From NCBI GenBank assembly GCA_963703325.1, contig OY969805.1:2728001-2792000 (forward strand): 64,000 bases of DNA, in the 5' to 3' direction. Position numbers and translations under genes: made by a program. How positions within the stretch are numbered: the first letter of the stretch is position 1; each line of letters begins with the position of its first letter. The stretch comes from Aquilonibacter sp963703325. GTDB taxonomy: Bacteria; Vulcanimicrobiota; Vulcanimicrobiia; Vulcanimicrobiales; Vulcanimicrobiaceae. Below are positions 49,136 through 58,547 of the stretch, in pieces. The notes below the pieces were generated by a model. That model made no database searches, had not been told where the DNA came from, and saw only the letters and a program-made list of their open reading frames with translations.

Positions 49136-50260
49136 TTAAACCGCCCGAACGCAGTTTCTTCCTCCGGCCTTCGCCTGGTAGAGTGCTTGGTCCGCACGAT
49201 CGACGAGGTCTTCAAGCGCAATCTCGCGCGGCGGAGCCTGAACCACACCGATGCTTACCGTGTACGGGATACTTGCGGCGCGGGCCTCCACCGGCGTCCG
49301 GCTGGCACTGTTACGAATTCGTTCGGCGATCGAGGTGGCTTCGCCGATGCCGGTGCCGGGAAGCAGCACGCAAAACTCCTCGCCGCCGTAGCGCCCGACG
49401 ACGTCGAAGGGCCGTAAACTCGCATGGAGCACGTCGGCGAAGCCGGCCAGCACCAAATCGCCGGTCGGGTGACCGTAACTATCATTTACGTTCTTGAAGT
49501 GGTCAAGGTCGAGCATCAGAACCGACGTCTGCAAGTGCTGGCGCTCGGCGCGATGCAGTTCGCGCTGCGCGGATTCCATGAAGCTGCGCCGGTTGAAGAG
49601 GCCGGTTAGCGAATCGAACGACGCCGTTCGAATCAGTTCGTTGTCGGCGCGCTCCTTCGTCATCAAGATGAACCCAAGCGAGGTGCCGAACAGTCCGACA
49701 TAATTGACCGCGAGCACGATTGATTCCACCAGACCGTTGGCCGGGAAAATCGCCCGGTACGCGTCGCCAATCGCTACGGCCGCAAAAAATCCCGCGGTCA
49801 TCAGGTGCGACGTGCGCTCCTGTGGACTCGTCCATATCGCGAGCGTCAACGCCGAGGCTGCAAACCACCCGGCGATGATGAACGACGAGGTCACGACCTC
49901 CCACAACCCATGCGCCGGACCGGCGACGTCGATTCCGGTATGGAGAGCGACGCACGCGACGGCCAGGGAGATCAGCAGGCGCAGCCGCACGCGCCGTCCG
50001 CAGAAGAGCGAAAGTGCCGCGAACTCGAGCGCGTAACCGGTGACAAAGAGCGCGAAGGCCACGCCGACGCTCGCGAATGAGGGAATCATCCCGCGCAGCG
50101 CATAGAGCCCCCAGGCGGCGAACAGCGAGAAGTTGGCGATGACCCATAGCGTCATCACACGCATGTGCGCGGCGCGCACGTTCGCGATTAAGAGGCCGAC
50201 AGCCATAATGAGGCTGCCGGTCGCGAAAGTAAGGAGCATCGTCCGCGTGTCGAGATACAT
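49136..50260 (-). CDS. Membrane diguanylate cyclase (GGDEF)
   Basis: This encodes 374 residues. Six to seven hydrophobic segments occupy residues ~10-200, then a GGDEF domain: DSLTGLFNRRSFMESAQREL, MLDLDHFKNVNDSYGHPTGD, RYGGEEF (the active GGEEF variant) and ADQALYQAKAGGRN. An RxxD inhibitory site (RPFD) lies five residues before RYGG... as expected. So it should make c-di-GMP and be feedback-inhibited. ATG 50260 is used; TTG-type codons upstream are weaker. Confidence 0.9.
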   Translation of the reverse strand: MYLDTRTMLLTFATGSLIMAVGLLIANVRAAHMRVMTLWVIANFSLFAAWGLYALRGMIPSFASVGVAFALFVTGYALEFAALSLFCGRRVRLRLLISLAVACVALHTGIDVAGPAHGLWEVVTSSFIIAGWFAASALTLAIWTSPQERTSHLMTAGFFAAVAIGDAYRAIFPANGLVESIVLAVNYVGLFGTSLGFILMTKERADNELIRTASFDSLTGLFNRRSFMESAQRELHRAERQHLQTSVLMLDLDHFKNVNDSYGHPTGDLVLAGFADVLHASLRPFDVVGRYGGEEFCVLLPGTGIGEATSIAERIRNSASRTPVEARAASIPYTVSIGVVQAPPREIALEDLVDRADQALYQAKAGGRNCVRAV

Positions 50261-50331
50261 GCGAGCGACCACCCTTTCGACGGATGCTCAGAGGGACTCC
50301 CTCTGATGCATGTGGTATGGCCACTCTCGTG

Positions 50332-52830
50332 ATGAAGCGTCTTCTTCTTACTGTATTTGCGTGCGCCGCGCTGTGCGCACGCAGCGCCGCGGCGAGCGCG
50401 ACGGATGCCCCAGTCGATCCCTACGCAGCGTTCACCGCCTCGGCCGGCGGCCAGCATGGACTCTTTGGCATTTGGCACAAGAATGGTCACGTCTACCTGG
50501 ACATCGCGACCAGCCAACTGGATACCGACTATCTCGAGACGATCGTGCCCGGCAACGGCATCGGCGGTAACTTTATCGTCTGGGGGAACACCGATCACTT
50601 GCCGGCGATGCTCGTGCGTTTCGAACGCGCGGGCGACGGCATCGCGATCGTCTGGCCGAACACATCCTTCGTCGCGCCCGGGAGCGAATCGGGCATGCTC
50701 GCGGTCCGCAGCAATTTCCCGCAATCGGTCGTCGGCGTCGGAAAAATTGCCGCCGAAGGCGAGGGCCACATTGTCTTCGACGCGTCGCCGCTCTTCAGCG
50801 ACTCGCTGGACATGGACCACATCATCAACGGCTCGCTGCGCACGACAGCGCAAACCGCGTATCATCTCGATCCGTCGCGCACGTACTTCGGCACGACGAA
50901 GGCCTTCCCCGAAAACGTCGTGCTCGATGTCGAGCAGCTGTGGGCAACCAACGCACCGCACGTCGCCCCTGACACCGCGCCCGACGCGCGCAGCGTCCAA
51001 ATGCAGGTCGTCTACAATTTCGCGCAGCTTCCGACTGATGCGTACATGCCGCGCTTCGCCGACGACCGGGTCGGAATCTACGACGATATTTACTTAGATT
51101 TTGCGCCGGCGGTTGATACGGCGCCGAATCGTTATCTACGCTATCTGGTGCGCTGGAACTTCGCTCCGGCCGATCCCACCAAACCGTCGAAGGCGACGCA
51201 TCCGATGGTTTTTGTGATGAGCGATACGATCCCCGAGCGCTTTCGCAAGCCGATCGCCGACGCTGTCCTTCGCTGGAACAGCATCTTCGCGAAAGTCGGC
51301 ATCCTCGATGCGATCCAGGTGATACCGCAGCCGGCCGATCCAAGTTTCGACGCCGACGACATACGCTACAACGTACTGCGGTGGGTTACCGAGTATCGTC
51401 CGAGTTTCGGCGCCGATTCGCAGACGCTCTTCAACCCGCTCACCGGCGAGGAGTTCCGCACCGGCGTTTTGATCTCGGCTGACAGCGCGATGAGCGCCGC
51501 GAACACGTGGCGCGACGTGGTCGACCCGGTCCGTTACGGGCGTAATACGGATCCGGTCCCCGAGCAATTCATCTACGATCATTTTCAAGCCGAGATCATG
51601 CACGAGACCGGACACAATCTCGGCATGCAGCACAATTTCATCGGGCACGATGCCTATACCGCAAGCGAATTGCAAGACCCCGCGTTCACCGCAAAGTACG
51701 GGGTGGCGACCACGGTCATGGAATACGCGCCGCTCAATATCTGGCCCAAGCGCTACGGTCAGGGTTCCTACTATCAAACCGTGCTCGGACCGTACGACTA
51801 CTACGCGATGAAGTTCGCCTATCAGGCGATTCCGGGTGCGAAAACGCCGGAAGATGAGTTGCCGACGCTCGAACGCTGGGCCTCGGCCTGGTCCAATCCG
51901 GAATACCGGTACGCATCCGACGAGGACGTCTCGTGGAGCGACGGCCATGCCGCCGATCCGCGCGTCGAGCAGGGCGAACTGTCGAACGACCAGTTGAGCT
52001 GGACGGTCGTGCAACTCGACATGAACCGCGCGCTCATGGACCGCAACGCCGCGCTGCTGCCGCACAGTGGGAACGCCTATGAGTCCGCGACGGTCGCGTT
52101 TCGCAGCGCGTACTTTCGCTATATCTCACTGGTCACGAAAACCGCGCATTGGATTGGCGGACAATACCTGTCACGCGCGCATCGCAGCGATCCCGGCGCC
52201 CAGCCGCCCATCGTGCCGGTACCGCTCGCGATGCAGCAACGCGCCTTTGGTATTTTGAGTGCCTACCTATTCTCCGACCAGCACTTGCGTTTCTCGCCGC
52301 AGGTGCTCAACAAACTCGGATACTCCGAATGGGCCGGGTACGGCTACGTCGGTTGGGAGAACTACGGCAACCTCCCGGTCTGGGCGTACAATCCGCCGCA
52401 GCGCCACGACTATCCGATCGTCGACAACATCGGCCACGCACAGGCCGCAGCCATCGACTATCTGTTTCAACCGGCTGTGCTCGCGCGGCTCGAGCAAAAT
52501 CCGCTCGAATCGACCGGACCGACCCTTTCTCTTCCGCAGTTTTTCGCCTGGATGCACGCGTCGATCTATCGTGAACTGGGAGAGGGTTCAACCATCACAC
52601 TGCTTCGGCGCAACCTGCAATCGATCTACGAAGATAAGCTGATTGCGATTGCCACCGCTCCGCAAGCCGGGACGCCACCCGATGCGCAGTCGCTCGCGCG
52701 ACTTGAGCTTGGGCGCATCGAAGATAGCGCATCGGCACGTGCGAACCGCGGCGGGTTGGACGATGCTACGCGGGCGCATCTGGAGACACTGGGACAAAAA
52801 GCGCACGACGCGTTGCACCCAAGGACATAA
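50332..52830 (+). CDS. Secreted zinc metalloprotease (DUF5117-type)
   Basis: This encodes 832 residues with a signal peptide (MKRLLLTVFACAALCARSAA). EIMHETGHNLGMQHNF is the HExxH zinc motif with the extended H-x-x-G-x-x-H form of metzincin-like enzymes. The upstream VLRWNSIFAKVGILDAIQVI and the downstream VMEYAPLNI resemble large DUF5117/DUF4953 proteases found in Bacteroidetes and others, probably anchored to or secreted from the outer membrane. Its substrate is unknown. It is followed 3 nt later by a hydrolase gene. Confidence 0.85.
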   Translation: MKRLLLTVFACAALCARSAAASATDAPVDPYAAFTASAGGQHGLFGIWHKNGHVYLDIATSQLDTDYLETIVPGNGIGGNFIVWGNTDHLPAMLVRFERAGDGIAIVWPNTSFVAPGSESGMLAVRSNFPQSVVGVGKIAAEGEGHIVFDASPLFSDSLDMDHIINGSLRTTAQTAYHLDPSRTYFGTTKAFPENVVLDVEQLWATNAPHVAPDTAPDARSVQMQVVYNFAQLPTDAYMPRFADDRVGIYDDIYLDFAPAVDTAPNRYLRYLVRWNFAPADPTKPSKATHPMVFVMSDTIPERFRKPIADAVLRWNSIFAKVGILDAIQVIPQPADPSFDADDIRYNVLRWVTEYRPSFGADSQTLFNPLTGEEFRTGVLISADSAMSAANTWRDVVDPVRYGRNTDPVPEQFIYDHFQAEIMHETGHNLGMQHNFIGHDAYTASELQDPAFTAKYGVATTVMEYAPLNIWPKRYGQGSYYQTVLGPYDYYAMKFAYQAIPGAKTPEDELPTLERWASAWSNPEYRYASDEDVSWSDGHAADPRVEQGELSNDQLSWTVVQLDMNRALMDRNAALLPHSGNAYESATVAFRSAYFRYISLVTKTAHWIGGQYLSRAHRSDPGAQPPIVPVPLAMQQRAFGILSAYLFSDQHLRFSPQVLNKLGYSEWAGYGYVGWENYGNLPVWAYNPPQRHDYPIVDNIGHAQAAAIDYLFQPAVLARLEQNPLESTGPTLSLPQFFAWMHASIYRELGEGSTITLLRRNLQSIYEDKLIAIATAPQAGTPPDAQSLARLELGRIEDSASARANRGGLDDATRAHLETLGQKAHDALHPRT

Positions 52831-52833
52831 CCC

Positions 52834-53772
52834 ATGCTCGATTGGCGAATCAGCCTGCTGCATTGGATCACAGTCGCACGCGGGAGGCAGTTTCGTCCCG
52901 GCGCAACCGTTGCGCAGGTGCGCGCCGGGTATGTCGAGCTCAACCGGCGCTTCGGAATGCCGGCCGTCGACGACGTCGATACGACCGCGCTGACAATTCC
53001 AACGCGCGATGGTGCGACGATGGCCGCGCATTTGCATCGTCCGGCAAACGGGGCCGAACCGCTTCCGGTATTGCTCTTCTTCCACGGCGGCGGCTGGGTG
53101 ATCGGCGACGTGCCGAGCTACGATCATCTCACCCGCTATTTCGCGCACGAAGGGCGGATTGCGGTTCTTTCGGTCGAGTATCGCATGGGGCCGGAGCATC
53201 GCTTCCCGGTGGCGTACCGGGACGCGTTCGACGCACTGCGCTGGCTGCAAGTGCAGGCTGCAACGCTCGGACTGGATCCAGCGCGCATCGCGGTCGGCGG
53301 AGATTCTGCGGGGGGTGGTCTAGCGGCGGCGCTCAGCGCCTTCGCGCGCGACGAAGGTCTCGAGCGTCCGGCGTATCAGTTCTTGATCTATCCGCCACTG
53401 GATGCGACCGAACGCTTTCCGTCGCGCCGCAAGTTCAACAAAGGCCTTCCGCTAACGCCGGAGCTGCGCACGTGGTTCATGCAAAACTTCTTTCGCTCGA
53501 AGGACGATGCTGCCAATCCGTGGCTGCGGCAAATCGACGCGCCCGATCCCGCAGCGCTTCCTCCGACCTACGTACTCGCTGCGGGGTACGATTCACTCGT
53601 CGACGAGGGGCGCTACTATGCCGATCGCTTACGCGAGGCGGGCGTGGCGGTCACCTATGATCTGCGGCCGACTCTGGCCCACGGATTCGTCAACATTCCC
53701 GGCGTCGTGCCGGCAGCGCGGCGCGCGCTCCGCGAAAGCATCACCGCCGTCGCGGCGGCGTTACGTCAGTAA
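52834..53772 (+). CDS. Alpha/beta hydrolase, HSL-type esterase
   Basis: This encodes 312 residues. LLFFHGGGWVIGD is the HGGGW oxyanion motif of the hormone-sensitive-lipase family. VGGDSAGGGLAAAL has the nucleophile Ser, LAAGYDSLVDEGR the Asp and LAHGFVNI the His. A short N-terminal cap helix (HWITVARGRQFRPG) is present. It starts 3 nt after the metalloprotease stop, so they are cotranscribed. It probably hydrolyses short-chain esters. Confidence 0.9.
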   Translation: MLDWRISLLHWITVARGRQFRPGATVAQVRAGYVELNRRFGMPAVDDVDTTALTIPTRDGATMAAHLHRPANGAEPLPVLLFFHGGGWVIGDVPSYDHLTRYFAHEGRIAVLSVEYRMGPEHRFPVAYRDAFDALRWLQVQAATLGLDPARIAVGGDSAGGGLAAALSAFARDEGLERPAYQFLIYPPLDATERFPSRRKFNKGLPLTPELRTWFMQNFFRSKDDAANPWLRQIDAPDPAALPPTYVLAAGYDSLVDEGRYYADRLREAGVAVTYDLRPTLAHGFVNIPGVVPAARRALRESITAVAAALRQ

Positions 53773-54329
53773 CGATACAGCCACGGAATGCGCGGCGCAA
53801 AAACATAGTTGATCTGAATCGCGAAGGTGAGCCCGATGCTCAGCCACGTGTTGACGAAGCATAGGAGCACGGCGACTGCGTACATCGATTGCGAGCTTGC
53901 GATCCGTCGCAGCAGGGCGTAGTAGCCATCCAGCAGATGTTCCTTGAATAGGTCCGCACGATACGCATGCCGCGAAGCAAGGTAAAGCATCAGGCCCAAG
54001 AACGCGATATTGGCCCAATAGATCAGGATCGCCAGGCGAAAGGTAATGAAGTCGGCGAGCAGCGCGGTCGAGAACGGCGTCAGCACGACAGCGAACATGA
54101 AGCCGGCCCAGAAGATGCCCAGCGTCAGAAACGTCATGACACAGGTCAACAGGTGTGGACCTAGCCGCAACAATGCGTGCCCGAGTTCGCCTTCGCTATG
54201 AATGGCGGCGACGGCGGGCACGCGTAGGTTGAGCACGAGCAGCGTCATCGCAAATGCGAAGATGCCGTCGCTCAGAGCTGCGGGACGACCAAGATCGCGA
54301 CCGGCCACCTCGTTGTAGACTTTGCCCAA
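53766..54329 (-). CDS. TMEM175-family (DUF1211) ion channel
   Basis: This encodes 187 residues with six hydrophobic segments. LSDGIFAFAMTLLVLNLRVP is the signature of helix 1 in TMEM175 potassium channels. Bacterial homologues form tetrameric potassium channels. Helices 4-6 follow with RLAILIYWANIAFLGLMLYL. TTG 54329 is recorded, GTG 54308 is possible. The end overlaps the convergent esterase by 7 nt. Confidence 0.82.
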   Translation of the reverse strand: MGKVYNEVAGRDLGRPAALSDGIFAFAMTLLVLNLRVPAVAAIHSEGELGHALLRLGPHLLTCVMTFLTLGIFWAGFMFAVVLTPFSTALLADFITFRLAILIYWANIAFLGLMLYLASRHAYRADLFKEHLLDGYYALLRRIASSQSMYAVAVLLCFVNTWLSIGLTFAIQINYVFAPRIPWLYRY

Positions 54330-54355
54330 AACGGCGTGGCTTCGGGATCGACCGG

Positions 54356-54982
54356 CTACGGACCGCCCGACGACGTGCTTGTCGTCACCGTCGTGGTCAC
54401 GGTTGTCGATGTCTTGGGCGTAGGCACCGTTCCCATACCCGAACGCATCGAGTCAAACCGCTGCCATGCCCCTGAAGACAGCGCCGGGAGGGCCTGCACC
54501 GCCGGCGTCACCGAGGCAAACTGCACGGGCATAACCGGAACCGCGACCGGTACCGGCACGAGCGTTCCACCGGCGAAGGTCATCGCGATGACATCGCTGG
54601 TTTCAGGAGCATCAGGAAAGGCGCTCTTCATTTCACCCAGCGTCGCCACCGCTTGATCGCTCGACGACGCGCCGACGCGATGGTAGTCGCGCAGCAAGCG
54701 CGCGTAGGCACGCGGTAGCCACGGGTCGTTCGGATATTGCGTGCGCCAATCGCTCACCGATGCCGCGATGTCATCAAGTTCGACGACTGCGTTTTGGTCG
54801 ATCAACTCGCGATCGCTCTTTGAGTCTATGCGATCGAGTCGATTGCGGATCTCTAAGATGCTCTGTTTATGGGGTCCAAAGTATTCGTCGGCAGGGGCAG
54901 GTCCGGAATAGGTTGCAGCCGGCGTGCTATACGGAACGCCGGCGAAGATCAAGACGGCCAAAAGGCCGATCATCATTCGCAT
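54356..54982 (-). CDS. Secreted protein, SGPAPADEYFGP family, long form
   Basis: This encodes 208 residues. ATG 54982 has GAGG 9 nt upstream and begins a signal peptide (MIGLLAVLIFAGVPYSTPA). The mature part starts SGPAPADEYFGPHKQS then ILEIRNRLDR and VSDWRTQYPNDPWLPRAYA, paralogous to 2385-2744. The C-terminal third is Val/Pro- and Thr/Ser-rich (VPVPVAVPVMPV; TTVTTTVTTSTSSGGP), absent from the short copy. It lies between the TMEM175 and FecR-like genes; function unknown. Confidence 0.7.
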   Translation of the reverse strand: MRMMIGLLAVLIFAGVPYSTPAATYSGPAPADEYFGPHKQSILEIRNRLDRIDSKSDRELIDQNAVVELDDIAASVSDWRTQYPNDPWLPRAYARLLRDYHRVGASSSDQAVATLGEMKSAFPDAPETSDVIAMTFAGGTLVPVPVAVPVMPVQFASVTPAVQALPALSSGAWQRFDSMRSGMGTVPTPKTSTTVTTTVTTSTSSGGP

Positions 54983-55052
54983 TAGGGGTGCCCTCAGTTG
55001 TGGAAGAGACGCCGTCCTTAAAGGCGGCGTCTCCAAGCGCTATTTTTGTAGT

Positions 55053-57053
55053 CTACGGTCTCCCTGGTCCACGCGGACGTCCTCCGCTGTTGCTAGTGTG
55101 TGAAGGTGCACTCCGAGAACTCTGTTGCGGCCGATACGATTGGTATTGCCGCTGGGGCGCATACTGGCGTTGCCCCGGATACGACTGGTACTGACGTTGG
55201 GCTTGGTATCCGCCATACTGGCGTTGCTGCGGATACGACTGGTACTGACGTTGGGCTTGGTATCCGCCATACTGGCGTTGCTGCGGATACGACTGGTACT
55301 GACGTTGGGCTTGGTATCCGCCATACTGGCGTTGCTGCGGATACGACTGATATTGCCGGTGCGGCTGCTGGTATGACTGGTACTGCCGCTGCGGCTGCTG
55401 ATTCGAACCGTACTGACGCTCCTGTTGGTACGATCCGTACCGACGCAGTTGTTGCGGCGATTGATATCCCGAATAGCGCTGCGCGTCGCCGCCGCTAAAG
55501 CGTTGCCATCCAGAGGCCGCGCCGTAACCCTGCGAACGAGCTGCAGGTTGACCGGTTTGACCGAAGCGTTGCCACGTCGACGGCGTCGCTGCGCGGCCGT
55601 ATGACGAACGATTGATGCTCGCACTCGAGCCGATCGCGTTGAAGCGCTGGTATTGCGGTTTTCTCACCGCGAAGCTCGACGTCGCAACGTTTCCACGATA
55701 GAAGTGGGCGCCTTGCAGTTCTCCCACGCTCATCGGATGGGCGCGGTTGATGGCGCCGTGCTGCCACGTATTGTATGAGACGCCGACGAAACCGTGCGAG
55801 GAGTTGCGATAACTCGCGAACGACACGCCTAGCGACAGCGACCCACCGCGACCCCACCACGGACGATAGAATTCACCGGGTGCAAGCGGCACCCAACCGA
55901 CGTTGCCGAAACCGATGCCGACTCCGCCGCCGCCGCCGAATCCGAAGAAGGCGACGAGTGCCGGCGACCACACCGCGTTACGCGCGCCGGGCGTCCACGC
56001 CCAGCCGACCGTCGGTGCATAGAACCAGCGTCCGTAGTGATACGGCGCCCAACCCCACGGTTCGGCCGCCACCCACGTCGGACCGTAGTAATTCAATGAA
56101 ACCCAGCTGCCGTTGCTATACGGTGACCAACCCGGCGCAACACCATTGGGAACCCACGCATTGCCGTAACCCGGGATGTCCACCCAGTTACCGTACTGAT
56201 TGAGGTCTGCGCTCCCCGTCATATCGCTTGGAACGTACGGCGATTGGGCGCTTTGCGCCGACGCAAGCATTTGATCGCGTTGGTCGCCCCACGCTTCGAC
56301 GTCGGTCTGCGCGATTTCGTCGACGTACTGGTACTGCGGATTGGCTGCTTCACCGGCCACGACCATCGTGCGGCCCGGCTCGACCTGTTGCGTTCCTTGC
56401 GGCGTTACGACCGCGATGCTGCCGCTGCGCGCGGTGACCTGCGTGTTGCCGTCGCTAGTGACGCTGATGAGATATTCACCGGCTTGCGAAGGCTCGAGGT
56501 CGACCGACGGAGTTTGTACTTGCACGTTATCCTGGCCGGTTGCGAAAACGCGAAGTTCGACCGTGCCTTGCGCGAGCTGCGTGACGTCGTTCGCGCCGTC
56601 GAGCTGTGTAAAGCGCAGCTCCGTGTTGGCGCCTGCCCGCACGACGTTCGCTCCATCGAGCTGAACTTCGGCGCGCCCATCGTTGCCGGTGGTGACGTAA
56701 TCCCCGGCGACAATCGGTGCGTTGGCGGCAGCGGCCGCTTGATCGCTGTCATCACCGTGCTTGAGCGCCACCTGACCATCGACGACGGAAAGTCGCGCGA
56801 CTGCGGGGGGCGCTTGCATATCGGGCGCTTGCATATCGGGTGCTTGCATATCGGGCGCTTGTATGTCTGGCGGCTGCGCGTCAGGTGATTGCACGTCAGG
56901 CGCTTGCGCCCCAGGCGCTTGGGTCGCATAAGAGGGTAGTGCGCCAGGATCAGACTGATCGGCGCGAGCGGGCGCGGCCATGCCCACATACGAAGCCGCG
57001 AACGTAGCGGCAAGGATAAGCGCGAACGACGCGCGAGCAATTGACGTGTGCAT
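55053..57053 (-). CDS. Secreted FecR-domain protein with Gln/Tyr repeats
   Basis: This encodes 666 residues. The signal peptide ends near APARA. A QAPD-repeat linker (residues ~30-65) precedes a FecR-like domain (LSVVDGQVALKHGDDSDQ ... VEPGRTMVVAGE) of about 170 residues. A YXG/W-rich segment (GNWVDIPGYGNAWVPNG ... WAWTPGARNAVWSPALV) follows, as in DUF6600-type proteins. The last ~170 residues are Gln/Arg/Tyr repeats, including three perfect QSYPQQRQYGGYQAQRQY units. No kinase or sigma factor is adjacent. Probably a surface or matrix protein. ATG 57053 has GGGGAG 8 nt upstream. Confidence 0.8.
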   Translation of the reverse strand: MHTSIARASFALILAATFAASYVGMAAPARADQSDPGALPSYATQAPGAQAPDVQSPDAQPPDIQAPDMQAPDMQAPDMQAPPAVARLSVVDGQVALKHGDDSDQAAAAANAPIVAGDYVTTGNDGRAEVQLDGANVVRAGANTELRFTQLDGANDVTQLAQGTVELRVFATGQDNVQVQTPSVDLEPSQAGEYLISVTSDGNTQVTARSGSIAVVTPQGTQQVEPGRTMVVAGEAANPQYQYVDEIAQTDVEAWGDQRDQMLASAQSAQSPYVPSDMTGSADLNQYGNWVDIPGYGNAWVPNGVAPGWSPYSNGSWVSLNYYGPTWVAAEPWGWAPYHYGRWFYAPTVGWAWTPGARNAVWSPALVAFFGFGGGGGVGIGFGNVGWVPLAPGEFYRPWWGRGGSLSLGVSFASYRNSSHGFVGVSYNTWQHGAINRAHPMSVGELQGAHFYRGNVATSSFAVRKPQYQRFNAIGSSASINRSSYGRAATPSTWQRFGQTGQPAARSQGYGAASGWQRFSGGDAQRYSGYQSPQQLRRYGSYQQERQYGSNQQPQRQYQSYQQPHRQYQSYPQQRQYGGYQAQRQYQSYPQQRQYGGYQAQRQYQSYPQQRQYGGYQAQRQYQSYPGQRQYAPQRQYQSYRPQQSSRSAPSHTSNSGGRPRGPGRP
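55187..55348. repeat. 54-bp tandem repeat, three identical copies
   Basis: Three consecutive 54-bp units (55187-55240, 55241-55294, 55295-55348) are identical, encoding 18 residues each on the minus strand. Degenerate copies flank them. Copy number is likely to vary by slippage or recombination. This is coding repeat, not CRISPR: no spacers. Confidence 0.95.
56811..56855. repeat. 15-bp tandem repeat encoding QAPDM
   Basis: Three near-identical 15-bp units (56811-56825, 56826-56840, 56841-56855), degenerating to about 56915, encode the Gln-Ala-Pro-Asp-Met linker of the FecR-like protein. Confidence 0.85.
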
Positions 57054-57171
57054 CCTGTGCACTCCCCATAGGTGGCTGCGTGATCTTGCATCGCGACAAC
57101 GTGGTAGACCTCTGGGAAGTCGCCGGCGTTGACTACATCTAATCTGTTCCTTAACTTTGAGAATGGCTTGA

Positions 57172-58491
57172 CTATTTCGTCTCGATGCGCTCGGCGCCGT
57201 CCCAGGCCACACCGCCGCCTTTTAGGACAGCATGCGAGCAGCTATCGCGATAGTGCGCCGCCACCGTGTCGTTGGGGTTCTGCTGCGCCACCCGCGCAAA
57301 CGATTTCCCGGCGCTCAGGAAGAGCGCTTCACGGTATTCGTTGATCGCGGCGGCAAAGAGATCGGAGCTGTTCACCTTGTGCTGCTGCAGCTCGGGCGGA
57401 TCGTTATCGAAGCACTCGTAGATCTCAACGTTCCGCGTCTTGCCTTTGGCTTTGACGGCACCGAGATGGCGCAGATGAAATCCATGACCGGGCGGCAGCT
57501 TGTCTACTATCGGCTTGCCGACCAGCAGCGACACGCCGAAGATCTTGGTCAGGCCCTCGATGCGCGCCGCGACGTTCACGGCGTCAGCTATGACCGTCGT
57601 TTGCATGCGGCTCTCTTCACCGATCGTGCCCAGGATAAGCTCGCCACTGTGTAGCCCGATACCGATACGCACCGGCTCGTAGCCGGCTTTCGTGCGTCCT
57701 TGGTTGTATTTGACGAGTTGACGCTGCAGCTCGACTCCGGCACGCAGCGCATCGCCGGGATCGCGCGGGAAAAGTGCCATGATCGCGTCGCCGATGTACT
57801 TGTCGATGAACCCGTGGTTCGCTCGGATGATCGGCGTGGCGCGCTTGAGATATGAGTTGAGGAAGTCGAAGTTCTGCTGCGGCGTCATCGTTTCCGAGAG
57901 CCGCGTGAACTCACGAATATCCGAGAAAAACACTGCCATCTCGCGCTGCACGTGGTCGCCCAAGCGCACGTCCGCAATGGTCTTGCGGCCGAGATGTTCA
58001 AGAAATTCCTGGGGAACGAACTTGTTCGATGCGCTGGAATAAAGCTCGATTAATCCCGTGTCATCGGGTTTGGAAGCGCGCAAGCGAATCGTAAATTCGC
58101 GTAAGTGTTTGCGCTGCAAGCACAGTTCGATGCGACGCGTCAGGATCAGGGCATTGGTGGCGTCAAACGGCGTAGTGACATAATCTTCGGCTCCACGCTG
58201 GAGACAGGCTTGCACGCGATCGTTCGCGGCCGCCGGGGCCGTAACGATGACCGGGACGCGCGACGTCTTGCCGTTGGCCGGCTGCGCCGCCCGCAACACG
58301 TTGAACACATCGTTGCTGGGCGCAATGAGGTCAAGCAATACCAAGTCGACGCTACGAGACGCGATGGCCTCGAGCGCATCGGCAACGCCGGCCACCATAA
58401 GCTCAGGATGACCTGCCCCGCGCAGGAGCGCTTCCAGAGTCTGGTTTTCCGCCGTGCTGCCGCCGACACGAAGGATCCGTGACGACTGCAC
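57172..58491 (-). CDS. Class III nucleotide cyclase with degenerate receiver domain
   Basis: This encodes 439 residues from GTG 58491, with GGAGG about 8 nt upstream. The N-terminal ~125 residues resemble a response-regulator receiver: Asp in VLLDLIAP is the phosphoacceptor site, but the usual Lys before PF is Thr (YVTTPFD), so activation is questionable. Residues ~190-350 are a CHD domain: VFFSDIREFT and YIGDAIMALFP supply two metal Asp residues, FIDKYIG a Lys, and VNVAARIEG the Asn and Arg. A C-terminal helical region follows. It probably makes cAMP (class IIIb). Confidence 0.85.
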   Translation of the reverse strand: MQSSRILRVGGSTAENQTLEALLRGAGHPELMVAGVADALEAIASRSVDLVLLDLIAPSNDVFNVLRAAQPANGKTSRVPVIVTAPAAANDRVQACLQRGAEDYVTTPFDATNALILTRRIELCLQRKHLREFTIRLRASKPDDTGLIELYSSASNKFVPQEFLEHLGRKTIADVRLGDHVQREMAVFFSDIREFTRLSETMTPQQNFDFLNSYLKRATPIIRANHGFIDKYIGDAIMALFPRDPGDALRAGVELQRQLVKYNQGRTKAGYEPVRIGIGLHSGELILGTIGEESRMQTTVIADAVNVAARIEGLTKIFGVSLLVGKPIVDKLPPGHGFHLRHLGAVKAKGKTRNVEIYECFDNDPPELQQHKVNSSDLFAAAINEYREALFLSAGKSFARVAQQNPNDTVAAHYRDSCSHAVLKGGGVAWDGAERIETK

Positions 58492-58547
58492 CGGTGCACC
58501 TCCGGGGTGTAGCTTCGTCTCCAACGAAGAAGGATTCCCTCGTCTCT

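Noticed and set aside
55100..55498. CRISPR-like repeat array.
   Set aside because: The repeats are directly adjacent with no spacers and encode an in-frame protein repeat on the minus strand.
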